Source of the DNA: Nitrosomonas supralitoralis
GTDB taxonomy: Bacteria; Pseudomonadota; Gammaproteobacteria; Burkholderiales; Nitrosomonadaceae
NCBI RefSeq assembly: GCF_003011925.2
Contig: NZ_PXXU01000003.1
Coordinates: 57,564-121,563 of the forward strand
DNA: 64,000 nt
Direction of reading: 5' to 3'
Below are positions 27,101 to 38,014 of this stretch, piece after piece (the stretch's first letter is position 1; every line of letters begins with the position of its first letter). The translations under genes were made by a program, and so were the position numbers. The notes under the pieces were generated by a model. It was not told the origin of the DNA and ran no database searches. It saw nothing but the letters and a program-made list of their open reading frames with translations.

Positions 27101-28324
27101 ATGGTGAGGTATAAAACGAGGCAGTCAAGTTATCAGTGGTTATTTTCGCAACGATTGTTGTTTCTGTCCGTGCTGATCTCTCTGTCCGGTTGTATCTCGC
27201 CGATGGCGTTGAATCGCGCTGTAATTGCTTATGATGAAGCGATTACCGATTCCGTATCGCAGCAGCTATTGGTTAATATCGTACGGGCACATTACCGGCA
27301 ACCGGTACATTTTACGGGTGTGTCCAATATTGCGGCCACCTACACTTTTGTTGCCAATGCAGGTGCTGCGCCTGCGTTAGGGGGCCTTGCAGGTGCAACG
27401 CTGATGCCAGTTTTTGGTGGTAGTCTGGCTGAGAGTCCTACGATTAGCATTGTCCCGATCGAAGGAGAAGAGTTCACCAAACGCTTGCTGACACCGTTTC
27501 CGCAAAGCAAATTGACGTTGCTGCTGCGTCAGCATTTTGATGTTGACATGCTGTTGCGAATGATGGCGCAGGAAGTGCGCATGATACATCCTGAGCAATA
27601 TGGTGTTCATCGCAACGATCCTTCGGATAAAAACGGTTATGAAATGTTCCGTCGCGTGGTGCTGCATTTTTCCGCGATTCAAGATCATAATCAGTTGTAT
27701 GTCGAGCCGTTATTGCTGAAACATGCCTGGAAAATTCCGTCCAACTCAATTGCGCCTGATAGCTTTCAGTCGCTGCAAAAAGAATTTATCGTGCACTATC
27801 ATGCTGAGGATGATAGCTATACTTTGCGCAAACAAATTCCTGGACCAGTTATGATCACCAACTATGATCCCGATACGCTTCCTGAAGCAGAGCGCGAAGA
27901 GCTGAATGAGCGCGCTAGAGACTGGGACGTCAGCGATATTGCGTTTGATATCCGTGCCGGTCATTATGGCGGCGAGTGGCCAATGAGCGGTGTTTTCCGG
28001 CTGAGAAGCTTTCATTCGATCCTTGGCTTTCTCGGCAAATCACTCGGTTACGAGAAGGGATATCATGTCGAGAAAGATGCAAGAACACCGCCTATCCTCA
28101 ATAACGAGAATCCTGATCAAACCATGGAATTTGTAGTTTCTAGTCTGCCATCTCCGGATGTCGATTTTTCTATCCGCTGGAAGGAGCGGTACTATGCGGT
28201 CAATACTATCGGACCGCATGCGCGCTGGAATCGGGATGGATTTCAGCTATTGTTCTTGTTGTTTCAAATGACTGTCACTGATCTGCCTCGCATTGGTGTG
28301 CCCAGTATTACGATTGCCAAATAG
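27101..28324 (+). CDS. lipoprotein of unknown function
   Basis: A 407-residue protein with an N-terminal hydrophobic stretch ending in a lipobox (LLFLSVLISLSGC, then ISPMAL), so it should be lipid-anchored, probably in the outer membrane or facing the periplasm. The start at 27101 is preferred to 27053 because it gives a normal lipoprotein signal. Next comes NRAVIAYDEAITDSVSQQLL, a pattern seen in uncharacterised lipoproteins of nitrifiers and other proteobacteria (memory, not verified), a small-residue-rich segment (FVANAGAAPALGGLAGATL), and a mixed alpha/beta rest without catalytic motifs. Located between dnaB and the alternate ATPase operon, 122 bases before atpD; a functional link to the ATPase is possible but unsupported. 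Confidence 0.75.
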   Translation: MVRYKTRQSSYQWLFSQRLLFLSVLISLSGCISPMALNRAVIAYDEAITDSVSQQLLVNIVRAHYRQPVHFTGVSNIAATYTFVANAGAAPALGGLAGATLMPVFGGSLAESPTISIVPIEGEEFTKRLLTPFPQSKLTLLLRQHFDVDMLLRMMAQEVRMIHPEQYGVHRNDPSDKNGYEMFRRVVLHFSAIQDHNQLYVEPLLLKHAWKIPSNSIAPDSFQSLQKEFIVHYHAEDDSYTLRKQIPGPVMITNYDPDTLPEAEREELNERARDWDVSDIAFDIRAGHYGGEWPMSGVFRLRSFHSILGFLGKSLGYEKGYHVEKDARTPPILNNENPDQTMEFVVSSLPSPDVDFSIRWKERYYAVNTIGPHARWNRDGFQLLFLLFQMTVTDLPRIGVPSITIAK

Positions 28325-28404
28325 TTAAAATTTTGAAACCAATGCCTGAAAGTCGATACGTTATTAGAATTTAAAGTAATTAATTCAGAGCATATCTTGC
28401 GTAA

Positions 28405-30248
<1,844 letters not shown>

Positions 30249-30253
30249 CGATC

Positions 30254-30526
30254 ATGGATGACAAGCAATTGCGCAAATCTGTCGAACAACAAATCAAGCG
30301 TATGCAAAGGGCTGAGAAAGAACGCCCAACATTACTGGCGCAATCAATATTCATGGGAACATTATCTTTGCTCTTTGTTTTACCCGTTATCCTTGGCGCT
30401 TATCTGGGTAATTGGCTGGATGATAAATCAGAAAGTTATTCGATTCAGTGGACGATTGGATTGATAGTGGTGGGTCTTATAATAGGCATGGTCAATGTCT
30501 ATTTATATGTGCGGGAACATCACTAA
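30254..30526 (+). CDS. atpQ: N-type ATPase small membrane subunit AtpQ (AtpI/ATPase_gene1 family)
   Basis: A 90-residue membrane protein beginning at the ATG at 30254. It has a basic amphipathic N terminus (KQLRKSVEQQIKRMQRAEKE), then two hydrophobic segments (LSLLFVLPVILGAYLGNWLDD; WTIGLIVVGLIIGMVNVYLYV) with the GNWLDDK turn typical of the AtpI/Q family, thought to help c-ring assembly or Mg2+/Ca2+ handling. In most N-ATPase operons a second small gene, atpR, follows; here atpB starts at the atpQ stop (TAATG), leaving no room for it. Confidence 0.85.
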   Translation: MDDKQLRKSVEQQIKRMQRAEKERPTLLAQSIFMGTLSLLFVLPVILGAYLGNWLDDKSESYSIQWTIGLIVVGLIIGMVNVYLYVREHH

Positions 30527-31200
30527 TGGATAACCCGGTTGTAATATTTTATGTTGGACCTTTCGGCATCACCTCCATTGTAGTCACTACTTGGGGGATT
30601 ATGCTTACATTAGGTATTTTTTGCTGGCTTGCAACTAGACGCCTTGCGCTTGTTCCTGGGAAGGTACAAACCATGCTGGAGGGCCTGGTCTTGGCGATAG
30701 AAGATAATATAAATACTGTTATACCGGACCATACGCAACAAGTGCTGCCCTTTATTGCAACGTTATGGATATATATTGTGACTGCAAATCTTACCGGATT
30801 GATCCCGCAGCTACATTCCCCAACCGGTAATTTTTCTGTAACTGCCGGGCTTGCATTACTGGTATTTCTATCGGTTCATTGGTTTGGAATAAGCAGTGGA
30901 GGCATTCGCAACTATTTAAAACATTATTTAAGTCCAACTCCACTACTATTGCCTTTCCATCTGATCAGTGAAGTGACACGAACCATTGCACTGGCGGTCC
31001 GCTTATTTGGCAATATTATGAGTCTTGAGTTGGCAGCATTGCTGGTTCTGCTGGTAGCCGGTTTGTTGGTTCCGGTACCCTTATTGATGTTGCATGTGGT
31101 CGAGGCTCTAGTACAAGCCTATATATTTGGAATGTTAGCGTTGCTTTATGTTGCGGGTGCCATGCAATCGCAACGGGAAAGTAATAAAGGAATCAATTAA
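30526..31200 (+). CDS. atpB: N-type ATPase subunit a
   Basis: Membrane ion-channel subunit a, 224 residues, starting from the ATG that overlaps the atpQ stop. The essential arginine is in RTIALAVRLFGNIMSLE, and the C-terminal channel helix in ALVQAYIFGMLALLYVAGAM, with a Gln before the aromatic residues. Five or six hydrophobic segments are visible. The short, tight form fits N-ATPases rather than the longer housekeeping subunit a. Confidence 0.92.
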   Translation: MDNPVVIFYVGPFGITSIVVTTWGIMLTLGIFCWLATRRLALVPGKVQTMLEGLVLAIEDNINTVIPDHTQQVLPFIATLWIYIVTANLTGLIPQLHSPTGNFSVTAGLALLVFLSVHWFGISSGGIRNYLKHYLSPTPLLLPFHLISEVTRTIALAVRLFGNIMSLELAALLVLLVAGLLVPVPLLMLHVVEALVQAYIFGMLALLYVAGAMQSQRESNKGIN

Positions 31201-31212
31201 AGGAAGCAATAT

Positions 31213-31479
31213 ATGAGTGATATGACTTGGTTCACGGTACTTTCTACCGTAGGTGCTGTATTAGCGGTAGCCATAGGCATGATGTTTCCAGCATTGGCGA
31301 TGGGTCGTGCAATCAGCCAGGCGCTGGATGCGCTGGCGCGGCAGCCGGAAGCTGAGAAATCCATCATGCGGATATTGTTTATTGGATTGGCCATGATTGA
31401 ATCCTTGGCGATTTATGTGCTGGTGGTTGTGTTAGTAATACTGTTTCGCAATCCACTGCTGGAATATCTGGTTCATTAA
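31213..31479 (+). CDS. atpE: N-type ATPase subunit c
   Basis: Rotor-ring subunit, 88 residues, two membrane helices joined by the polar loop ALARQPEAEKS. The ion-binding Glu63 in helix 2 (MIESLAIYVL) is followed by Ser64 and, five residues on, Tyr68, which fit a sodium-type site. But the helix-1 position that carries Gln in Ilyobacter is Met30 here (PALAMGRA), and the Thr after Ser is Leu65. The ligand set is thus incomplete for classical sodium coordination, and the ion cannot be decided from sequence. An extended hydrophilic N terminus (MSDMTW) is normal for the family. Confidence 0.93.
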   Translation: MSDMTWFTVLSTVGAVLAVAIGMMFPALAMGRAISQALDALARQPEAEKSIMRILFIGLAMIESLAIYVLVVVLVILFRNPLLEYLVH

Positions 31480-31494
31480 AAACTCATAAGGCCT

Positions 31495-32244
31495 ATGGAC
31501 CTCGATTGGACTACCTTTGTTCTTGAAATAATTAATTTTCTGATCCTGGTGTGGATCTTGAAGCGGTTTTTATATCAACCGATCCTCGGGGTCATTGCCA
31601 GGCGTCGAGCAGATATCGATAAATCGTTATCTGATGCATTACAAATCAGAAATGAGGCAAACGAACTAAAATCTAAGAATGAACAATACCTGGCTGAATG
31701 GGAGGCAAAAAAAGAAGCTGCTCAAGCACAACTTAACACAGAATTGGCATCAATACGTGAAAGTAAATTGGCCGAGCTAGAAATAAGAGTAAATGAAGAA
31801 GCGGAACGTAGGCGCGTTCTGGCTGAGCGAAATCGTCACGAGTTTGAGAGGTCGATGGAAGAAAAGGGCATTGCACAAGGTGTTGCATTTACCAGCAAGC
31901 TACTCTCGCGATTGGCTTCTCCTGAGCTCGAAAACAGGCTCTACATAGTGCTCATGGAAGATTTGCAGGGACTCAGCCAACACGATAAACATGAGATCGC
32001 CGTAGCTGCAGAAGAACCGGGGTTGCAGATCAAAATACAAAGTACATTTCCGCTGGATACCAGCAAGCGTGGAGAGTTAACGCGTTCATTGCACGAAGTA
32101 GCGGGGAAAGCATTGCCCGTTGTATTTAATACAAACCCGGAGTTGATTTCCGGGTTCCAGATTGACATTGGTGCATGGATTCTGCATGCCAATTTGCGCG
32201 ATGAACTAAAGTCATTTGGCGGGGTGCTGCGGCATGCTGGATGA
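31495..32244 (+). CDS. atpF: N-type ATPase subunit b with delta-like C-terminal domain
   Basis: A 249-residue stator subunit. Residues 8-27 form the membrane anchor ([20 protein letters not shown]), followed by a long heptad-rich coiled coil with many Glu, Arg and Ala (about 35-140). The C-terminal 90 residues end [20 protein letters not shown] and LRDELKSF, matching the end of subunit delta/OSCP. Together with the lack of a separate atpH gene, this suggests one protein does the job of b and delta, a recurring feature of N-ATPases. The stop overlaps the start of atpA (ATGA). Confidence 0.9.
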   Translation: MDLDWTTFVLEIINFLILVWILKRFLYQPILGVIARRRADIDKSLSDALQIRNEANELKSKNEQYLAEWEAKKEAAQAQLNTELASIRESKLAELEIRVNEEAERRRVLAERNRHEFERSMEEKGIAQGVAFTSKLLSRLASPELENRLYIVLMEDLQGLSQHDKHEIAVAAEEPGLQIKIQSTFPLDTSKRGELTRSLHEVAGKALPVVFNTNPELISGFQIDIGAWILHANLRDELKSFGGVLRHAG

Positions 32245-33725
32245 TATGTGTAATGCCTAACATTACTAATCAACCCGATTCTCTCTTAATCAGGCAAGCC
32301 GAATGGTTGTCGCGCTATCAATATAGTTTGCGTTTGTCGGAGCAAGGGACTGTCATTTCTGTGGGTGACGGTATTGCCTGGATTAATGGATTGCCTTCGG
32401 CCTGCATGGATGAAGTGGTGCAACTGGAAGACGGCAGCAGCGCTCTGGTATTTCATCTGGCTCATGATCGGCTAGGAGCAATCTTGCTGCATCAGACGGG
32501 GCAACTAACTGCTGGAACCCAGGCTTTCCTGACAGGGAACCGACTCAGTATTGGTGTGGGTGATGCTTTGCTCGGACGAGTGATTGATCCATTGGGTATC
32601 CCCCTTGATAGTGCCGGATCTATTTCTTTTAGTACTTATCGTTTTATGGATGTACGCTCTCCGCCAATTATTGCGCGCGATTTCGTAGCGCAGCCCTTGT
32701 ACACCGGTAATAAAATCATAGACACCATGATTCCGATGGGTAAAGGCCAGCGACAACTGATTGTTGGAGATAATGGAAGTGGCAAGAGTACCTTAGCGAT
32801 CGATACTGTCATCAATCAGCATGAAAAAAATGTTTATTGCATTTATGTTTTAATCGGACAGAAGCGTTCTACCGTGGTTAGTGTGATAGAAACGCTCCGT
32901 CGTTACGGGGCACTGGCCTATACCGTTGTGGTGGTGGCAGAAGCGACAGCCATGCCGGGCCTTAAATATTTGGCCCCGTTTGCAGGTTGTACAGTGGCAG
33001 AAGCCTGGATGGCTGCAGGACGAGACACGCTGGTTGTTTATGATGATTTGAGCACTCACGCACGTAGTTATCGTGAGCTTTCGCTATTGTTGCGAAGACC
33101 GCCGGGCCGAGAGGCATATCCCGGCGATATTTTCTATCTGCACTCACGTTTGTTAGAACGTTCAACGCGTTTATCCGCAAAACAGGGTGGCGGCAGTATG
33201 ACGGCACTGCCGATTGTAGAAACTGAACAGGGCGAAATTGCTGCGTATATTCCCACTAACTTAATTTCAATTACCGATGGTCAAATTTATTTTGATCGTC
33301 AACTTTTTGCGCGTGGTTTTTTACCTGCAATTGATGTTACCCGTTCGGTTTCTCGTATTGGTGGTAAAGCCCAGCATGCGGCAATCAAGAAAGAGGCGGG
33401 GCGCATGAAACTCGATTATCTGCAGTTTCTGGAACTGGAAGTTTTTACCCGATTTGGTTCGAAACTGGAGGCCAGTATGGAAGAGCGAATAAAGCGAGGA
33501 CAGATTCTTCGCGAAATCCTCAAACAGGATCAACTTTCACCACAATCTGTTGAATTTCAGATGGCATGGCTGGTGGCCTATAACGAAGGTTTATTCGATA
33601 ATCTTGATGTGAATCAGATCAGAGCGCATCTAATGCATCTCCAAAAACAAGTTACAAACACCCGGTTAAACATTGACCAAGGTCGTGATCAATGGAAAGC
33701 GTTAATACGTGCCTGGTTAAAATAA
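32241..33725 (+). CDS. atpA: N-type ATPase subunit alpha
   Basis: Non-catalytic alpha subunit, 494 residues. The Walker A motif is GDNGSGKST (Lys182) in place of the GDRQTGKT of ordinary alpha, a useful marker of the alternate family. Other blocks are [60 protein letters not shown] and [14 protein letters not shown]. The start is taken at the ATG overlapping the atpF stop; the ATG four codons on (MPNITN) is also possible. Confidence 0.93.
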   Translation: MICVMPNITNQPDSLLIRQAEWLSRYQYSLRLSEQGTVISVGDGIAWINGLPSACMDEVVQLEDGSSALVFHLAHDRLGAILLHQTGQLTAGTQAFLTGNRLSIGVGDALLGRVIDPLGIPLDSAGSISFSTYRFMDVRSPPIIARDFVAQPLYTGNKIIDTMIPMGKGQRQLIVGDNGSGKSTLAIDTVINQHEKNVYCIYVLIGQKRSTVVSVIETLRRYGALAYTVVVVAEATAMPGLKYLAPFAGCTVAEAWMAAGRDTLVVYDDLSTHARSYRELSLLLRRPPGREAYPGDIFYLHSRLLERSTRLSAKQGGGSMTALPIVETEQGEIAAYIPTNLISITDGQIYFDRQLFARGFLPAIDVTRSVSRIGGKAQHAAIKKEAGRMKLDYLQFLELEVFTRFGSKLEASMEERIKRGQILREILKQDQLSPQSVEFQMAWLVAYNEGLFDNLDVNQIRAHLMHLQKQVTNTRLNIDQGRDQWKALIRAWLK

Positions 33726-33732
33726 ATTTTAA

Positions 33733-34605
33733 ATGAGTAAGCGGCGTGAAATAAAAGAGCATCTGGTAACTCTGGATGAAATTGAAGGCATTATGAGTGC
33801 TATGAAGAATCTGGCTTTGCTGGAAATCCACAAGCTGGAGTTATTTATAGCAACGCAGCGCCGGTCCGTTGCCAGCATCGAAGCGGCCGCACAGGATTTT
33901 CTGAGTTTCTATTCTCATCAGCAATCATACCCGGACAACTTGCAACAACTTTGGATTGTAATAGGTTCCGAGCGTGGTTTTTGCGGTGATTTTAACGAAT
34001 CCTTACTGTGTTTTCTTAAAGCGCATCCTCAGCAATCGGACATTCTATTACTGGCAGTAGGACGAGGAATTGAAGTTAAATTGCAAGCTGATACACGCAT
34101 TGCAGCTTTTATCGAGGGACATAGCGTTGCCGAGGAAATACAGCAAACGTTGTTACATTTGTCACAGGTTCTCAGTCGGCTACAAGCGCAAATGAATTTA
34201 GCTAAATTGGGGCGTATCAGTGTTGTCTATCATGACGATGAAACAGATGCGATCCAATTGCGGCAAATATTGCCAATAGCAGTATCTGACGAGAATTCGG
34301 CTTTTTCGTATCCGCCGATACTTAATCTGGAACCTCATCAATTTCTTTCTCAATTAACCGATCAATATCTTTATGCTGTACTGCACGAAGTGTTTTATGC
34401 ATCCTTGATGGTGGAGAATCGTAAGCGGCTTGAGCATATGAATAAGGCCATTCATCATTTGCAGCAAAATAAAGCGCAATTAAGCTTGAGCTACAACAAA
34501 CTGCGTCAAGAAGAAATTACTGAGGAGATTGAAATCATTCTGCTCAGCGTAGAAGCATTGGTTGATGAGGGTAAACCAAAAGAATCGGTGATACCAATGC
34601 CTTGA
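33733..34605 (+). CDS. atpG: N-type ATPase subunit gamma
   Basis: Central rotor shaft, 290 residues. It is divergent from housekeeping gamma but keeps the two terminal helices, with MSKRREIKEHLVTLDEIEGI at the N terminus and the final RKRLEHMNKAIHHLQQNKAQ, LSLSYNKLRQEEITEEIEII, and the Rossmann-like GSERGFCGDFNESLL core. It closes the operon, and its stop lies 5 bases from the end of the convergent PII-like gene. Confidence 0.9.
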   Translation: MSKRREIKEHLVTLDEIEGIMSAMKNLALLEIHKLELFIATQRRSVASIEAAAQDFLSFYSHQQSYPDNLQQLWIVIGSERGFCGDFNESLLCFLKAHPQQSDILLLAVGRGIEVKLQADTRIAAFIEGHSVAEEIQQTLLHLSQVLSRLQAQMNLAKLGRISVVYHDDETDAIQLRQILPIAVSDENSAFSYPPILNLEPHQFLSQLTDQYLYAVLHEVFYASLMVENRKRLEHMNKAIHHLQQNKAQLSLSYNKLRQEEITEEIEIILLSVEALVDEGKPKESVIPMP

Positions 34606-34610
34606 TTTTG

Positions 34611-34937
34611 CTAGGCCAACTCTTCTCCCTGCTCACCGGTACAGATTTTTCCACCTCTCTCGACGTCAATGATATAAACTTTCCCGGCCCCTTGTTGATG
34701 CGTATTGGCCGAGGTCATGACTGCACTAAATATGCATTCCACCATTTCATCAGGGGCAAAAATTTCTATACGTTTTCTCGATACATAGGGCGTATAGTCT
34801 TGTCTAGGGACTAATTTCTCTCGTCCAAAACCCTCACAATCAGATACGCTCATGCCTGGAAAATTTGGAATCTCGAGGAGTATCTGTGTGAGTTTTGACA
34901 ACATGAAAGGCTGAATATAGGCGCGGATTTCTTTCAC
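34611..34937 (-). CDS. PII-like protein linked to a metal RND pump
   Basis: A 108-residue trimeric-type PII homologue. It matches GlnB across the fold (KEIRAYIQPFMLSKLTQILL, GMSVSDCEGFGREK, RIEIFAPDEMVECIFSAVM, GAGKVYIIDVERGGKI, TGEQGEE). The T-loop is shortened and lacks the uridylylated Tyr51 (REKLVPRQDYTPYVS), so it is not a standard nitrogen sensor. It starts with GTG at 34937, 8 bases after the RND gene stop, preceded by GAGG. PII proteins encoded next to heavy-metal RND pumps form a described subgroup (PII-NG); binding of a nucleotide or metal is plausible but not shown by sequence. Confidence 0.85.
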   Translation of the reverse strand: MKEIRAYIQPFMLSKLTQILLEIPNFPGMSVSDCEGFGREKLVPRQDYTPYVSRKRIEIFAPDEMVECIFSAVMTSANTHQQGAGKVYIIDVERGGKICTGEQGEELA

Positions 34938-34945
34938 TTTTTACC

Positions 34946-37900
34946 TCACGTTTCGTATAGTTCTTCAAAATTACGATAAAGCGCAGGGAGCATGGTCAGT
35001 GTAAGCAGTGTGGCCGAGATAAGTCCGCCGATAATAACCACAGCAAAAGGTTTGACAGTTTCAGACCCGATACTGGTTGAAAGTGCGGCAGGCAACAATC
35101 CCAACATTGCCATCAGCGCAGTCATTACGACTGGACGCAGTCGGCTCACCGAGCCTTGCAGTATTGCTTCGCGTATGGGCGCACCTTCGCGTCTTAGTAA
35201 ATTGATTCGGGATAACAGTATCACGCCGTTTTGAACGGCTATGCCAAACAGCGCAATAAACCCTACTGCTGCGGAGACACTTAAGTGAACGCCGGTCAGC
35301 AATAAGGCGATGACACCGCCAATCAATGCAAAGGGGACATTCATTACAATCAATGCGGCATTCTTGATCGAGTTGAAGGTCCAAAATAAAAGTACAAAAA
35401 TTAAAATTAAACTGATTGGAACAATGAATGAGAGCCGCTTCATGGCACGTTGCTGATTCTCGAATTGACCGCTCCATACAATATGATAGCCTGGCTGTAG
35501 TGCAACCTGCTGAGCAATTTTTTGCTGGGCCTCAGCTACAAAACTGCCTTGATCGCGTCCGATCAGATTGCACTTAATCGCAATGCGACGCACATTATCC
35601 TCACGGCTAATGCGAGCGGCACCCTGATTAATTCTGATATGCGCTAATTCAGCTAAAGGAATGCGACTGCCGCTAGGGGAAAGTACAGTCAGGTTCTCAA
35701 TCGCAACGACTGAATTTCGCATCGACTCAGCCAAGCGTACAATAATATCAAAACGACGTTCTCCTTCCAGCATTTGAGTTGCGGCTTTGCCGCCTATTGC
35801 CAGTGAAATCACATCTTCCACATCGGTCACATTAATGCCATAACGGGCGATCTTGGCGCGATCAATGGCAATGACCATTTGAGCCAATCCCGATTGTTGT
35901 TCAGCAGCAATATCTGTAGCACCTTCGATGGAACGTAAAATACCCGTGATTTGATCAGCTTTTTCCTGGAGAATACTCAATTCCTCACCGAAAATCTTAA
36001 TTGCAATCTCGCCTTTAACTCCAGAAATGGCTTCTTCTACATTATCTTGAATTACCTGTGAAAAATTAAGTTGTAATCCGGGGAATACTTCTAGGCGTTT
36101 TTGAATTGCCATGATCAATTCGTCTTTAGTGCTAAAACGCCAAATTTCCTTGGGCTTGAGGTCGATGAGAATCTCCAAGTTATTGAATCCTTTTGGGTCG
36201 GTGCCGTCCTCCGGGCGTCCTACGTGAGTCAGGATCGATTTGACTTCGCTAAATTCACGTAAACTGGCACGAATGTCTACCTCCAATGCTTTTGCTTTAC
36301 TCAGCGAGATTGGTGTTGGTAAGGTAATCGTCAACCAGATATTACCCTCATCCAACTTGGGCATAAATTCGGTGCCAATCCAGGGTGTAGCAGAAAGGGT
36401 TAAGACCAGTGTAAGGCCAGAGCCAATAAATAACCTGCGGGGATGGCGTAAAACAGCTTCCAAAAATATCCGGTAATACCGCTCCATATTTTGCACCAGC
36501 GGATTGTGTGATTCAGTGAGTCTGGGTCCAAGCAAGTAGCTTAATAGCACAGGCACTAAGGTTAAACTGATAATGAGCGAACCTATTAAAGCAAAACTAA
36601 GTGTCATGGCCATTGGAGAAAAGATCTTTTCTTCGACCCGCTGAAAAGTAAAAATAGGCAAAAAAGCCATGATAAGAATGGCTTTGGAAAACAATATGGG
36701 GCGAGCCATTTCCGTTGCCGTCATGAGCATGGATTGTCGCATATGCGATTCATTTTCCTGTTGCTGCATCTCCAGGGTCATTTTAACTAGAATGGCTTCG
36801 GTCAATACTACTGCGCTATCTACGATAATGCCAAAGTCGATAGCACCCAGAGAAATCAGATTGGCTGAAACATGCGCAAGATTGATCAAGATAAAAGCGA
36901 ACAATAATGACAGTGGTATCACTGCAATTACAACCAAAGCAACCCATATTCGACGAAGAAAAATAAGTAGAATTAAAAAAATTAATACTGTGCCTTCCAG
37001 CATATTGTGTTCAACGGTATGAATTGTGTGTTGTACCAATTCAGTACGATCGTAAATAGGTATGATTTTGACGCCAGGAGGCAAGCCATGGTTATTCAGA
37101 TATTCAATTTTTTGTTTTACGCCATTGATAACATCGATAGCGTTCCTTCCTTTGATCAGTAAAACTATGCCTTGAACAATATCATCAAGCTCGTTATATC
37201 CCACAATCCCAATACGCGGTTGCGTCCCTATAACGATATCGGCAACACTTTTTACAAAAATGGGAACGTCATTTTGGCTAGAGACGATAATATTGCCAAT
37301 TTCTTCAGCAGACTCTAACAAACCAGTCCCTCGTATTACCAATGCTTCATCGCCATACTCGATATAGCCACCGCCGGTATTGGCATTGTTTGCGTTGATG
37401 GCTTGATAAATTTCGGTTAATGTTAGTTTGTAATCTCTGAGCTTATAGCCGTCGACCAGTACCTGATACTCCTTGACACCTCCTCCGAATGCTACGACAT
37501 CGGCGACTCCCTGAACAGAACGGAGGGTTCGTTCGATCAACCAATCCTGTAGTGCTCGTTGTTCTTTTAAAGGAAGATCGGGTGCTTCGATACGATATCG
37601 ATAAATTTCTCCTACACCCGTTGTTAAAGGCGCGAGTACCGAGTTTGCTGACTGAGGTAACTTGACAGTTTTCAGCCGTTCCAGCACTTGTTGACGTGAA
37701 AAGTAATCTTCTGCGTCATCATCAAAAGTTAAAGTGACAACCGATAATCCAAAAATGGATACAGAACGCATGTTTATCAGATGCGGCAATCCGTTCATTT
37801 CTTTTTCGATCGGTTGCGTTATGAGTTTTTCCACCTCTTCCGGAGCCTGACCGGGGTACTGAGTCACTACTTGCACGAAGATGTTCTGTACATCAGGAAA

Positions 37901-38014
37901 GGCTTGTACGGGTAAGCGTCCAAACGATATGAGGCCAGCAATGACCAGTACTAATGATGCACCAATAACAAGCAAGCGCTGCTGCAGGCTGAACGCAATG
38001 ATGTGATTAATCAT
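34946..38014 (-). CDS. heavy-metal efflux RND permease, CzcA-like
   Basis: A 1022-residue inner-membrane proton-driven transporter. It shows the duplicated RND plan: one N-terminal helix, a large periplasmic loop, six helices, then the same again, with GAIDFGIIVDSAVVLTEAIL in TM4. The two Asp and the Glu there (D-F-G...V-D...E) are the proton-relay pattern of the divalent-cation (CzcA/NccA) branch; Cu/Ag CusA proteins lack the first Asp. So Co, Zn, Cd or Ni export is more likely than Cu (inference). It overlaps the adaptor gene by one base (TAATG) and is followed by the PII-like gene. An outer-membrane factor gene is not present in the window. Confidence 0.9.
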   Translation of the reverse strand: MINHIIAFSLQQRLLVIGASLVLVIAGLISFGRLPVQAFPDVQNIFVQVVTQYPGQAPEEVEKLITQPIEKEMNGLPHLINMRSVSIFGLSVVTLTFDDDAEDYFSRQQVLERLKTVKLPQSANSVLAPLTTGVGEIYRYRIEAPDLPLKEQRALQDWLIERTLRSVQGVADVVAFGGGVKEYQVLVDGYKLRDYKLTLTEIYQAINANNANTGGGYIEYGDEALVIRGTGLLESAEEIGNIIVSSQNDVPIFVKSVADIVIGTQPRIGIVGYNELDDIVQGIVLLIKGRNAIDVINGVKQKIEYLNNHGLPPGVKIIPIYDRTELVQHTIHTVEHNMLEGTVLIFLILLIFLRRIWVALVVIAVIPLSLLFAFILINLAHVSANLISLGAIDFGIIVDSAVVLTEAILVKMTLEMQQQENESHMRQSMLMTATEMARPILFSKAILIMAFLPIFTFQRVEEKIFSPMAMTLSFALIGSLIISLTLVPVLLSYLLGPRLTESHNPLVQNMERYYRIFLEAVLRHPRRLFIGSGLTLVLTLSATPWIGTEFMPKLDEGNIWLTITLPTPISLSKAKALEVDIRASLREFSEVKSILTHVGRPEDGTDPKGFNNLEILIDLKPKEIWRFSTKDELIMAIQKRLEVFPGLQLNFSQVIQDNVEEAISGVKGEIAIKIFGEELSILQEKADQITGILRSIEGATDIAAEQQSGLAQMVIAIDRAKIARYGINVTDVEDVISLAIGGKAATQMLEGERRFDIIVRLAESMRNSVVAIENLTVLSPSGSRIPLAELAHIRINQGAARISREDNVRRIAIKCNLIGRDQGSFVAEAQQKIAQQVALQPGYHIVWSGQFENQQRAMKRLSFIVPISLILIFVLLFWTFNSIKNAALIVMNVPFALIGGVIALLLTGVHLSVSAAVGFIALFGIAVQNGVILLSRINLLRREGAPIREAILQGSVSRLRPVVMTALMAMLGLLPAALSTSIGSETVKPFAVVIIGGLISATLLTLTMLPALYRNFEELYET

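Noticed and set aside
35061..35477. Alternative frame inside the RND permease gene
   Set aside because: Fully inside a conserved gene, Cys/Arg-rich shadow translation.
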